A stretch of DNA of 64,000 nucleotides, taken from contig CAJNDS010002253.1 in the NCBI GenBank assembly GCA_905221605.1, positions 408,904 to 472,903 on the forward strand. The letters run 5' to 3'. Made by a program: the position numbers and the translations under genes. The stretch's first letter is position 1. Each line of letters begins with the position of its first letter. This DNA is from Symbiodinium natans (taxonomy: Eukaryota; Sar; Dinophyceae; Suessiales; Symbiodiniaceae). The notes beneath the pieces are model-generated. The model searched no databases. It saw only the letters and a list, made by a program, of their open reading frames with translations, and was not told the DNA's origin. Below, piece after piece: positions 20,111-31,107 of the stretch.

Positions 20111-23100
20111 GCCCGTCGGACTGGCGCTATTATGCTGGCCAGCAGTTCCCATAAGTTGACATCATGTCCGGTCTGTTTCCATTGCCCTGTTGCCATGTTG
20201 CATGCCAGGCTGTTTGCCATGCTGCGTGCACCTCAGAGTCTCTGAGTAGCGCGAAGCACCTTTCAGGTGCCAAGGCACCGCCAAGCTTCCTTTGGTTTTT
20301 CGCACCCCAAAGAGTTGTGCCAAGGGAGACAAGGGTTTTTTGGGCGGCGCCCCCCTCATAAGTGTTGAATAGTCCTCAAACCTTGCGAGACTCTTTGGGC
20401 CAGATTTTTTGCTGTGAAAAGTTTTAGTTGCTTTCGACCTTGGCTTTCACGTTCCTGTCTCAGACCGAAACGTCGAAGCCCCTTCACAAGCATCGTGCAG
20501 GATGCAAAAAACACGCAACTAGGCGCAGCCCATGCGACACAGAAAGGCATAGGTTGCTTCGAGATGTTTAGAGAAGTGCCGTGAGGAGGCAGAGACGCAG
20601 TGGTGGGAGCGGGTGTGACACGTGGAATTCACACTACTCGAGTTCGCGAGCTGTGCTGTCAAGTGCCAAGCTCACTGCCGAGGTCACGCTTTCAAGTTCT
20701 CTGGCTGTCAGAAGGCCCGGGATTTCATGAGAGCAGCGGCTCACGAATCCCCATGCAGCTGCTGCGTGGGTCTCCACTGTTACTGTATTTCCTACTTGCT
20801 ACAAGTATCCACTTTTAATGAAGGTCACCCTTGCCTAGCTGGCCTAGCTTGAGGCTGGATGGAGAAGGTCTTGTAGTGGCAAGTCTAAGACCCAAAATCC
20901 GAGCTTGAGTGGAAGCCACAGTCGCCAGTACTCTAATCAAATTCCGCGACCTCTTGGGGCCGGGGGGGTCATTCAGAATTCAGAGAATTCAGAATACTTC
21001 GGCTCACGGAAGCCGACGTGTCAGCCCTCGTAGAGACCATGCATAGGCTGCCCCAGGCTGGCTGGCTTCACTCAGCAATCGTGCAGGTGTGCCAGAAACA
21101 GGGACTGTTGCAGACTCGGCTCGATTCAGCGATGCGGCCTCGTCCTTGGTAAATATTGTGGGTGCGCGGTTCAGAGTAGCCATGAGTAACCCGAATTCTT
21201 TGATCACCCTCATCGTGAGGTGTGGGGATTTCCGATTCCTGGGCTCATGCACGGCCGGATGACAGAGGACAGTGATGGTGATTCGGTGATGCTCAATATA
21301 TCCTGTGGTTGAGCTACAAGCACTTGTGCGCAGTACGACTGCAGCGGCAAGTTCTGCTTCGGGCTTCGCCGCCTGGCTCCGCTGGGTCAGGCGCGGGCAA
21401 CTGCAGACCGTATTGCAAACATGAAGGTGCACTTGCGAGATGCCTCTAGGCTGTGACGTTGCGGCCTGCCTTGGACGGGCTCTTTGACTGCGGCCACCCT
21501 GCGAGGCCCCGACAAAAGAAAGGAAGGAGGGAGGGAATGAAGGAAAAGAAAGAGAGAAAAAGGCTAGTATGAAGATGGCAGCGATTGTTGAGGAAGTCCC
21601 CCTGCACTTTTTGCCAAAGCTGCGCACCTCTGTGCGAACACCTGTGCGAACACCGACCAGAGCTCGAGCCCGCGACCTCAAGGTTAGCCGACTGAGAAAT
21701 TCCTCCAAGAAGGTTGGTCAACCTACATGAATAAAGCCAAGTGTGGCACGGTGCAGATGATTGCGGTGGTCCAGAGGGGTCGATGGAGATGATGGGAGGT
21801 TCATGAAGGTTAGGAGCATAAAGGGCTTACAGTTTACAGGAGTCCGTAGACAAGTCAATGAGGGGTTCATAGGGCACCAAAGAGAAAAAGAGGCATTCAG
21901 AAATCACGCAAAGCGGCGCAGACGCAAGGAGTCAGGACCAGGTCCATGGGGGTTTAGAAGGTTCATAGGGGGTGCTTTAAGGGGTTCGGCCATGGTATGA
22001 AAACCTTTCGGGGTTGTGTTTGGTTGTGGAATGTGCCAGCAGGTCCTGCAGGCCGAGGAGGCGACTGAATATGCTCCTGGTGCAACGTCAAGTCCTCTGC
22101 TGATTGCTCCATGTTGGGTGCTCCAATCTCCCGAACCCTCGCGTACCCAGAGCATCTCAGAACTGTTGAGTCTCAGGTCCGAGAGGTAAGACCAGGAGAA
22201 TTGCAAGCGTGAAGCTGGTGGTGCCCTCCCAAGGGCCTTAGCGGGCCTTCGGGAGCTCGGGCTTGTGCGCTTTGATCCGTGTTTGACTCCGCAACGTGCA
22301 ATCCAAGGCAAAGCTGTGGGAGACTGCGCGCACGCCTGAGCTCTTGCTTCGTCCCGGAGCGTGGTCCAGTTGCCGATGGACTATGACACGCTTATGACTC
22401 AATGACGCCACAAGGTTCCTTCAGCTTGGGGTCAAGGTCTGGCGTCCAGAGCTTCACCCGATCATGGAGCAGGCAAAGGTTTGCACATGGGCTTGCAAAG
22501 ATGAAAGAGAGGATCTAAGAGATGCTGATGGGGTTCGATGGGGTTCGCTGGGGTTGTCTTGCTTGTCTGCAGGTGCGCTACGTGTCGCGGGCAGATGCCC
22601 TGGCAGCTGTGACGGGGCAGGCTCCCGGACTTTGGGGTGGGACAAAGCAGTGTTTCAGCTGGGCTTACATTTGAGTGGCGGTCGAGGCTTGTGGTTTGGG
22701 AGCCTTCCTTCCTCGGGGCTCAGTCCTCTTGGAGGCCAGCCGAGACTGCGTGCGCCATCAGCACAACGGCACAACACAATGCAACATGCCCTCTGGCCAT
22801 GCCTATCTGACCTATCTCTGCCCAGTTCACACCGGCACTGGACGGCTCGTATGGCTGCCACCCAGGGTGGGTCGACCTGGCTTTTGTTTTTGCAGTGCAG
22901 CGATGTGCAGCTCGCACAGCAGCAACTCAGTACCCAGCCATCTGCGATGCTGCCACGCCAGCCCAGAGTTCAAAGTTGGCGAATCTGCAGTATTCAGCAT
23001 GTATTCAGCAGTATTCAGCAGTCTCCGGTGGGCCGCTGCCAGGACATGAATCCGACAAGCGAGGTGCGCCCGCTTGTGTCTGTGCAGCCTGCAATCACCT

Positions 23101-23540
23101 GCAATCTGCAGAGCGCAAAACTGACATGATCTGGCAGCCCTGCACGCGAGGTTGGTCAGATCGCGCGGCTTGCGGAGGTTCACCATCACTGTGCTTTCGC
23201 CTCGACAGGGAATCTTGTAAACAAAAACTTGGATCCGGGGTCCCGGTGCAGAGAGGTCATGTCCAGATGCGTCGGCGTGGCTGCAAACACGCCGTTGTCG
23301 GCAAAGCAGCTCGGGCCTCACATCGAGAGGGTTTGTCCTGCCACGCTGAAGTGCAGAAAGCAGGTCGGCCGAGCCGGCCCTGGAGAGCAGGGTGTCAGGA
23401 CAGCTGGGGATACGCTGCTAGCAGGCTGCGAAAGCAAAATCTCCATAGCAGCTATACATTGCTGTAGATAGAGATGATATAGAGGCATCGCATGATGGCA
23501 CATCGATCATGTCGGCTCCATGCGGTGCTCCATGCGTCGA
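20111..23540. other. Mostly non-coding stretch; possible short exons only
   Basis: A purine-rich run lies at 21520-21575. Weak exon candidates on the + strand are VRYVSRADALAAVTGQ (about 22572-22640) and NTPLSAKQLGPHIERVC (about 23287-23340). Neither has a recognised family. They may be upstream exons of the hydrolase gene that follows. Confidence 0.25.
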
Positions 23541-23544
23541 AGCT

Positions 23545-26500
23545 CTGGCAGCGATGGACACTGAAAGACACTGGGAAGTCATCGGAGGCGCAGACAAGGG
23601 AGGAATTCTGGTCCGCGAAGGGGCCGATCTCAAATCGAAGGAGGTCCAGCCACGGCTTGGTGTAGGCCAGGTAGATCCTGCAAGTTGCTCTCGCTTTCAA
23701 TCATCTAGGATCTGAGCTCATTCAGAGTTCAGGACTCCAAAAATTCTTTTAAGGTACTTTGGGTTCAAAGCTCAAGCTGTGACGCGACGTGTTCCGTCAT
23801 GTCCCCTGGCAGGTGCTGTAGTGGAGCAGGTTGGTGCACTGCATGGCGAGAGGCTCTGTTTCCAAAAGGTCTCCGGGGCTGGCCCGGAGACGGGCTGGGT
23901 GAGCATCCGAGTCAAAGACAAGCAGCTTCTCAAAACCAGGGAGAACAGAGAGGATGCAGTCAAGGATCTTAAGGATCTCACCGAGTCGGACACGTCTCCG
24001 CCACTGGAGGTTGCTGCTAGCGCCTTGGAAGGGGCTGCGAGCTTTGGGGCTGCCCTCAAAGCTGTGTCTCGCTTGGATGGATCTTTGAAAGAAGTGGAGG
24101 CAAAGGACGCCCCGTCGTTGCTGTTGGCCCGCGGGTTGTTGAACTGGCGCCTGGCTCGCTTCGAACGGGCTCACTGGGACTTGAAGGAGGCAGCCCGGAT
24201 CTCTACAACTGCTGCGCCGGCACTGCTTGCCTTCCTCCTGTGCCTGTCAAAATTTCCAGATGCGTTGGCTCTCAGTGACCTGCTTGGCGAGAAGGATGTC
24301 CATGCCCTTGTGGAGCAGTGGCGAGCTGAGGCAGAGAAGCTCTCAAATCTGTTCTTCCCTTGTATCCGAGAGCCAAAAACCCAGTCGCAAGAAATCTTCG
24401 AGGGCGTGCTCCAGAAGGACTTCCTGCTGCATGCACCCGACAACACTACCCTGGGATTGCGCCTGCTCTTGAGACACGAAAAGGGTTCCCCGGGTGCCCC
24501 GGGTTCCCCCTGCATCGACCGGCCTTTGGTTCTTGTTTTTCATGGAGAAGACGAGAGCATCGACACCTTCTGTAACGAGGAGGTTTATGAACCCTGGCGT
24601 CGTGCAGGCTGGGACCTAGAGTTCAGTCCGGGGTGCTTCCATCTTCCTGCTTGCATATCCTGCGCAAGTACACATGCGTATGCGCACACTCGTGCACACG
24701 TGCATGCCCAGGCATATGCGCGCGCACAGGCACAGGCGCAGGCGCGGGCGCAGGCGCAGGTACAGGCACGCGCACGCGCACTCGCGCCCACACGCTGCGC
24801 GCCCACAAGATGCACGCCCACTTGCACGCCCACCCCCATGCATATGCCCACACGTGCCCCGCCTGAGTGCCCGCCCGCCCGTCCGCCCACACAATCACAC
24901 ACACACACTCACACACATCCCAGGTCCCTTCACTTCCCTTGGACAAATTTTGAGGGCACCCTGTACTACCGTGCGACCCCTGTGCCAGATCGTAAACCCA
25001 TGACGGGGCGCTGGTGCGTCTGTCCGACTCACAGGGCAAGACGGTAAGAGCTAACAACAGGGAACCACCAATAAGGCCGCGCAGGTGTCAATCTGTTAAT
25101 CGCAGACTTTCGTGGCTACGGCTTCTCCTCGGGCACTGCCTCACATTACCATTTGCTCTTCGACTGCCCTTCAGCATGTTTTCAACTTCAGACAAGGCTG
25201 CTTCAGATTCTGTGTGATTACACTACGTTTGGCGATATAACGCTGGACATGAGGCGCCATAGAGCGCCATTTAAGGAGAACGGATGGTGATGCGATCTGC
25301 GATGCTCTGCCAGAGCTCCTTGGCCCACCCTGGCCATGGCCCGGTGGCTTCGGTCTCTGTTAAGAATGCCTTTTTTGAGCTGTTTTTTCAGCCTTTCAAG
25401 GCATTTCAATGATGCGGTTCGAGGCGTTTCGATGCGTTTCAATGCGCCACGTGCGTCAGGGTCTGTTTGGCACTGCGGTGGGGGTGGGGGGACTTCCGTG
25501 AAACCTTGGGAGGCCCAACAGTCCGCAGGGCAACTGTGCATGATTCGGGCTCTGCCAGATGCTTCCGGCAAGCCGATGTTCGTGAAGCAGGGAGATGCAT
25601 CTTTTTCTCAACACAATGTTCAAAAATGCGAAGCGTGGCAGGGTGTGCAAGGCATGTCGAGGTGCTGCAAGGTTTCTGAAGCGATGAAGGGTTGGAATGA
25701 GTGCCTCGCCCCTCATCCGGCTCATATTTGCCTAAAGTCAGAGCTTAAGTGAGCACCGGAAGGCGGTTTAGCCGTCTACGGGAGCAGCCTGGGATCTCGG
25801 GTGGCCTGCTACCTCGCGGCGATGCGGAGCAGTATGTTCACAAGCTTGGCATTGGAAACAGGCGACCGGATCAGTTAGATGCCCAGCCTGAATACTATCC
25901 AAGAAAACCGCAGAGAAATGTTTAGGAGCCCTTGGCTTTGCTTGTGGCAATCGCCATCGTCAGGCTGGTGCGGCAGCTACGCTCCAGGGGCGCAGCCGCT
26001 TCCCGAGCCGCCGCAGCACACTGCGCTGGCAACGATGGGCTGCAATGCTGCGGGCGACAGCAGGTTCGGAAGTCGCGAGCTGCACATGGCCGCTGCAGCC
26101 ATCACAAGGAAGGCTCGCAGACTGCTGACAACGCCTTGTGCGAGTGCTTTGGCTGCATGTAGCTTCCCCCTTCTTTGATGCAAATTGCCGGCGCAGAGCT
26201 GCGATTGCTATAAGCTGCTCTGCTAGGTTGGCGCTGCTTGTAGCTCCTTCCAGCAAAATGGCAGGCCTTTTTTGCTTCTACAGTACACGCGATACCACGC
26301 CCTGGACTCATTTTGCAGCATAAAGGCACTTTCTCGGCACTTGCTGCTGCGACCCAAGTTGGCGTCGACAGAGTCGATGCATTCTGAGACACACATATTG
26401 AGTCATTATTGCTAGTATCGACGCCAGTTCGTGTAAAGGCAGAAGGTCTGAGGCCCCGCAAGGCTCCGCAGACTCTGTTTAAGGTTGAAACGGATCCGTG

Positions 26501-27254
26501 TTTTCGGAGGCATTGGTCGGGGAAGCAGAACACAAGGAGGGCAACGGGAGTAGGGCGGCTTGCTGCGAAACTGTGGGCAGAAATGCCGCTGATCGGATGC
26601 GCATTTTGGTTTTGGTAGGGTTCTCATTCCTGCTTTTTCCTTTTGCCTTGTTGTTCCCAGAGCCAAGTTACCCTGTCATAATCTTCGGTTTCCTGTTTCG
26701 AGGTGAGCCTGTGCCCATGAAAAAACCTGTAACTCGACCCGACCGATGCTGTAGACTAGATATCTCTAGATTTTTTCTTGAGTGAGACTTGGCACCTACA
26801 GTCACCTACAGGTGCATCGATCGTCGCAGTGAAACATCACTAGGATTCACTAGGGGACAGGCACCATCACTGTTTCTAGCAACTCCAGAGATGGTCGCCG
26901 TTGTGTCATCGATGCTCAGGTATTGGAATGGACATCTCGGCTGCTAACTGCGCAGCTCAAGCTGGCCACTACTGTTTCATGAAGGGCAATGAAGATCTTA
27001 TTCAAGGCTTCGATGGCCGCGTGCTCATTCTGCATGGAGATGTGGACCACGTCGTGCCTTCAGCGCACGCTCGCCGATTGTTTGCAGCAGCAAATACATC
27101 AACGAAGCGGCTCGTACTCGCAAGAGGCAAGCGCCAGGACAGTTTGCGCGGAAGTGCAGAGTACGCCGAAGCTCTTTATGCCTTCTTCAACGAGCAGTCG
27201 GAAATAAGAGCGCTCCACCGGCGTATCTGTGATTCTCTGCAGTACTGTACCTGA
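23545..27254 (+). CDS. SH3-like domain / TPR / alpha-beta hydrolase gene (multi-exon)
   Basis: Exon 1 (about 23553-23665) encodes HWEVIGGADKGGILVREG. It joins in phase through a GC donor (GTAG|GCC) to exon 2 (23813-24607), which continues GAVVEQVGALHGERLCF and GWVSIRVKDKQLL, a domain common in dinoflagellate proteins. Exon 2 then has TPR-like helices (LLLARGLLNWRLARFERAHW) and the first hydrolase strand, PLVLVFHGEDESIDTF. A second GC donor (GCAG|GCT) joins in phase to exon 3 (25085-about 25150): VNLLIADFRGYGFSSGTA. Exon 4 (about 25275-25333) reads RTDGDAICDALPELLG and PPWPWP. The last part (about 26920-27254) reads GRVLILHGDVDHVVPSAHA, with the usual acidic residue region. A clear nucleophile-Ser exon was not found. 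Where family members have a GxGHND-like His, this reads RGKRQDS. Substrate is unknown; it may be a pseudo-hydrolase. CA-like repeats at 24660-24930 lie in the intron. Confidence 0.65.
24660..24930. repeat. Degenerate CA/GCACGC-rich intronic tract
   Basis: Alternating purine-pyrimidine repeats (CACATGCG, GCGCAGGCACAGGC, GCACGCCCAC, CACACACA) inside the intron after the GC donor at 24608. They keep exon 2's frame open artificially for 440 bases. Confidence 0.8.
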
Positions 27255-27972
27255 AGCAATGTTGCTACGAAATGTATCCCAGTCGCGTGCTTTTCTTGGT
27301 AGCAGACGTCGAGCAACCGAATGTAGGACAGTACGTTCCTTCGTTGCAAAGACGATTTTTTTGGAAGGTCATCGATTAGTTGTGTGTATGCTTGGGGAGT
27401 TGTCACAACGTACCAGTACCATGTGAAAAGACACTGTAGACATCTGTAGACGCTGCAGGAAGCAGAGACCTCCTGCTTCAAGCAGAAGCAAGCCTCACCT
27501 GGCGCACTGCAGCCCTGGCCAGCAACCTACGCTGTCCATGTTTGTTGGGACATGTTGGGACCATGGCGGGCTGCGGGAGAAGTGGACACGCTGCACACAT
27601 CTGCACACTGCGATGCTCAGGTCGTTTTGCCATCCCTTGGAAGAGGTGTCGAGGGTGTCTGGGAATCAACGTGCTCAGCCAGAAAGACTCCACGACAGGC
27701 CTATGGCGGGTGCTTGCACAGGCTGTCCGCACCCTACTAGCTCCCACTTCCCACGCATCCATACGGTCCATACGCATCCCACTCTACCCAGAGCGAGCAG
27801 GCGACCAGAAGCTCAGGTGCAACTCGTCGCAATCTCGCAGTCGCAGTTTGCGCAGTGGGAACAAAAGGTCGTGCATTCGATTGGCACAGTGGCACCGGCC
27901 ATGTAACATCATGGAACATCTACTGCTACTGTTCAGATTGTTCAGCCACTGCCAAGCGGAAGCTCCCCTGAG
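27255..27972 (+). other. Stretch with one weak exon candidate; NOB1 5' exons not found
   Basis: About 27820-27890 reads VQLVAISQSQFAQWEQKVV behind a CAG acceptor, but it matches no recognised family. The PIN nuclease domain expected upstream of the NOB1 exons was not found here. Confidence 0.25.
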
Positions 27973-28482
27973 GTACTGTTACAGATGGGCATCACTCCGC
28001 TCACCTTCGACGGCTATGCTGTGAAGAGCGTGAAGCTGCCACACGCTCAGTTTAACCACTATCAAGACATGTCAAGACCTCCTTATGAAAGTGTAGCCAC
28101 AGGATTCCCGACACAGCTTTGCGCTTTGCATTTACGGGTCGGGGATCTGTGTGTGGAGAGTCCCTCGAGGTTGCGTGTCAGACTGTCAGACTCTTTGTAG
28201 GATGGCACATGTCGGAAACTTTAGCAGTTCATGTCATATGAACTGCGGCTGGCCGGAATGCTTTGTGCTTGTCTTGACTGCGTGTGCCTGTTTTGTGACT
28301 GTCCAGGTGGAAAGCGCGACAGACAGCTCAAATTGGATAGAATGTTGTTGTGCATAGATGCGGGACGATGAGGAACGAGTAATCAAGCCGAGGGCTGTTG
28401 TGGGCCAAGGAGAGAATCTTGCGTCAACGTAATGATGCAGCTTTATCTTCTTCGTGACTGCAAGGGGTCGAAGGTTTTACGA

Positions 28483-28519
<37 letters not shown>

Positions 28520-30014
28520 GTGGTTAGCCATTTTGGCTCAAGTCACTTTGGGGGAACCCGCCCCCTCCACTGTGGCTTGAGCCGCCGCGCCGCCCGGCTC
28601 AAAGCTGCGAACCGCTCCACTCCCCTAAGCACCCTCATTTCGGTTGTTGTTCAGGGGGCCATTGCCGTCGTTTCGAGTGTTCATGCTTTGCCTTCGGGGG
28701 ATTTCGGACCCTAACAGAGTGGGAGCGGGGGTCAGTCAGGTGCGCAGAAACAACATAAACCTTTAAACCACTAAACACATGCAGCCATGCCTTCCAGGAC
28801 CTCATGTTTCCACATGCCCTGCCTCTCCACGTTGCACACCTTCACCCTCCACCGCCCCTTAACCCATAGCGCACTTCAGCCATGGAAGCGACAAAAGGGG
28901 GGGCACCCCCGACGACGCCACTACCAGAGGAGGCTCGACGACTACTAGGGGGAGCACTCCACTACATGAAGGAGCGCGCCCAAGGAGGAGGACGAGATAG
29001 GGGGCGAGCAGAAATAAAGAAGGGGACAAGGACGACGACAACCGTGCCTACCACTACTGCCATGAAGAGAGACCCACCGCCGCGAACAGCTCAGGGGGGA
29101 CCATGTGAAACACCATCGGCCCTCCAGGAAGACCCCCAACATGAAAAGCCACCACTACCAAGAAAGAGGAAGTTCGGGGGCACCAGCAACAAAGACCAAG
29201 AAAAGCTGTTGGAAACGGTCGTCCGCCTGGCAGCAAGAGGAGGCTACAACGACATCGTCCACAACGACAACGTCCACAACTGAGACAGGGCTACGACGAC
29301 ATCCTCCACTACTGAGAGACCTGAACCCCGTGGGCAGTAAGACAGTTCAGCAATTCGGGGGAGCGAAGACTCCACCATTTTGCAACCTTGTAACCTTTCT
29401 AAGACAGGAGCACCTAACCCACTACCCCACTGCCGCTCTGCAGGGGGCTTTTGACAAATTAACCCACTTCCCCACTGCCACTCCGCAGGGGGCTTTGGAT
29501 AGACTTCGTGGAAAACCAACCACCTTCCTTCTTTCAACATGGCCAGGGGCGTAATTCGGGGCGGCACACATTCATTCCACCACTGAGATAGGCAACCTGG
29601 AGGGAAACCCAATAGAGTCCTCCAGGTGCATGTTTTTCCCCTGCGGCCACTCCATTTTCTGAAAGGGACTACGAAAACCGTAGTAAGCCCTGGTTCCAAC
29701 AGACCTTCGGACTCGCGCGCCCCTTGGGGCGGCTCTCCTCTTCGGGGGGGGGGCCACGCGTGCAGAGAGAGAGAGAGAGAGCGGTGGTTGCCCCAAAGAA
29801 GGAAAGAAAGAAAGAAAGAAAGAGAGAAAGAGAGAAAGAGAGAAAGAGAGAAAGAGAGAAAGAGAGAAAGAGAGGAATAAAGAAAGAAAGAAAGAAATAA
29901 AGAAAGAAAGAAAGAAAGAAGTAACTAAATAAAGAAGCAAAGAAAGGAAGGAAGGAAGGAAAAAAGAAAGAAATAACAAATAAAGAAAGCTGTTGAGGGC
30001 ACCAGCTCCCGAAT

Positions 30015-30052
<38 letters not shown>

Positions 30053-31107
30053 AAGTTTCTTTATTTCTTTCTTTGGTTCTTTCTTTGTCACATCTCTAGA
30101 ATGACAGCTCCAGACTTTCCCTTCTTGCGCGGTTCTGGTGAGGTGGGGCCTCATCTGCAGGGTCCATCTGCCTGGTTTTGGTATCCTGCACGTGCAGCGG
30201 AAGACCATTTTCAGATGGCATGCAGGCCTGTTTCCACTTCCACCGCGAATCCTCGAAGGTTCGTCCTGCATCAAGTGAGTCAAGCGAATCAGATGTAATC
30301 GTAACGCTATGCGACCCGCCTCGGCCGGGGCCTGCGCAGCTGCGAGGCGCTGTGGAGAGGACATGCAGTTCATGGGGGTTGGGCGGGGGTCGGGGGGGGG
30401 GCCCTGGTCGCCGGGGACATATCTCGTCCAAGTACGCAGGGCGAAAGTGTGCCTGAAGCTTGAGCCCTGAAACTATGAGGCAACGGGTGGACGCGGAATA
30501 CATGCAGGATAGAGCCAGCAAGAAGAGGAAGTAGTTGGAAGGGACCCACACCACAAAGAAATCAAGGAAAACACGAAGAGGAAAGCAGACGGGCGGAGTT
30601 GGGGCAGGGGGGTCGGGATTGATTGAAGCGTGCGGTGGTGGGGGCCCCTATGGTCAGGCCCAATGCTCCCTGCTCGCTCACACCTGTCGTGCAGGGGGGG
30701 TTCCCATTCCAGACAAAAAAGTCCGTTGGGGAGGTTGAAGGGGACGGCCCAGAGCCTTCGGCACGTTGCATGTGAGAAGCAGGGGAGAAGCTTTCCGCCA
30801 AGGTGTTTTGCCCAAAGTGTGGCAACGACACAGTCGTTCGAGTCCCGATCATCGTGGATGAGGTGGGGCCTGACCTTGCCGTTGCGTTTGCCTTCGCCTT
30901 GGTCTTTGGGATGGGCTCTTTCGGAACCTTGCTGCAAGGACGGCGTTCCGACCCTGGTCAACTCTGGGAGAAAGCTCAGGAAGCATTGCATCCTTAGAGC
31001 ATCGCTTCAGGGTCCACGACACGAATTTCACAGGACGAAGGGGACGGTGTTCTCCATGCCAAAGCCACAAAGTGGCAGAGTATGGAAGCCGATCTTCGCA
31101 GAGGACT
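27973..31107 (+). CDS. NOB1: NOB1-like ribosome-biogenesis endonuclease, 3' exons (zinc-ribbon region); 5' exons not found
   Basis: Four exons join with consistent phases. 27973-28037 reads VLLQMGITPLTFDGYAVKSV, the segment after the PIN domain, with GC donor. 30198-30258 reads ACFHFHRESSK. 30803-30862 reads FCPKCGNDTVVRVPIIVDE. 31011-about 31107 reads TKGTVFSMPKPQSGRVWK, then PIFAED. This order matches NOB1, whose zinc ribbon sits between the PIN nuclease domain and a short PxPxGG tail. NOB1 cuts pre-18S rRNA at site D in the cytoplasm. The first CxxC of the ribbon reads MQAC in the joined frame, so one zinc ligand looks lost; a Cys codon exists in another frame, so an indel is possible. The PIN exons are not found and the 3' end is uncertain, so this may be a partial or decayed copy. 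Confidence 0.7.
28489..28518. repeat. (GA)n microsatellite
   Basis: About 14 GA dinucleotides, ending GAGCGGTGGTT directly before the spliced-leader relic. A second (GA)n with the same GAGCGGTGGTT end lies at 29766-29789. Confidence 0.95.
28521..28542 (+). other. Relic of the dinoflagellate spliced leader
   Basis: TAGCCATTTTGGCTCAAG (28525-28542) matches the last 18 nt of the 22-nt dinoflagellate spliced leader exactly; the three bases before it differ (GGT instead of CCG). It is not followed by the GT donor expected in an SL RNA gene. It therefore looks like a leader copied back into the genome with a processed mRNA. An inverse copy of part of it (CTTGAGCC) lies 30 bases downstream at 28575-28582. 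Confidence 0.75.
28882..29283 (+). CDS. Hypothetical ORF, 133 codons, downstream of the spliced-leader relic
   Basis: ATG 28882 to TGA 29281-29283. The product is Lys/Arg/Pro/Thr-rich (PLPEEARRLLGGALHYMKER, then PPLPRKRKFGG and KDQEKLLETVVRLAARGGY). No family is recognised. It lies 340 bases after the spliced-leader relic, so it could be the body of a retroposed mRNA. It also lies inside an apparent NOB1 intron, and the local purine bias keeps the frame open, so it may not be a gene. Confidence 0.25.
   Translation: MEATKGGAPPTTPLPEEARRLLGGALHYMKERAQGGGRDRGRAEIKKGTRTTTTVPTTTAMKRDPPPRTAQGGPCETPSALQEDPQHEKPPLPRKRKFGGTSNKDQEKLLETVVRLAARGGYNDIVHNDNVHN
29416..29505 (+). repeat. Two tandem copies of a 45-bp unit
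   Basis: AACCCACTACCCCACTGCC at 29416 recurs at 29461 with few changes. Each unit ends in GCAGGGGGCTTT plus a few bases. Confidence 0.85.
29766..30048. repeat. Purine tract (GA)n-(GAAA)n closed by (CT)n
   Basis: GA repeats (29766-29781), then long GAAA/GAAAGA/GGAA runs to about 29985, then (CT)n at 30019-30048. Purine mirror sequence can form triplex, and GA and CT ends can pair as a hairpin. It lies in the NOB1 intron. Confidence 0.9.

Noticed and set aside
22464-23467. Long + strand ORFs around 22.5-23.5 kb as one protein
   Set aside because: Composition is Ser/Cys/Gln-rich and the frame is shared by overlapping frames on both strands; only short exon candidates inside were kept.
30833-30850. 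GTTCGAGTCCC resembling a tRNA T-loop
   Set aside because: No matching D-arm, anticodon arm or acceptor stem around it, and it lies inside the NOB1 zinc-ribbon exon.
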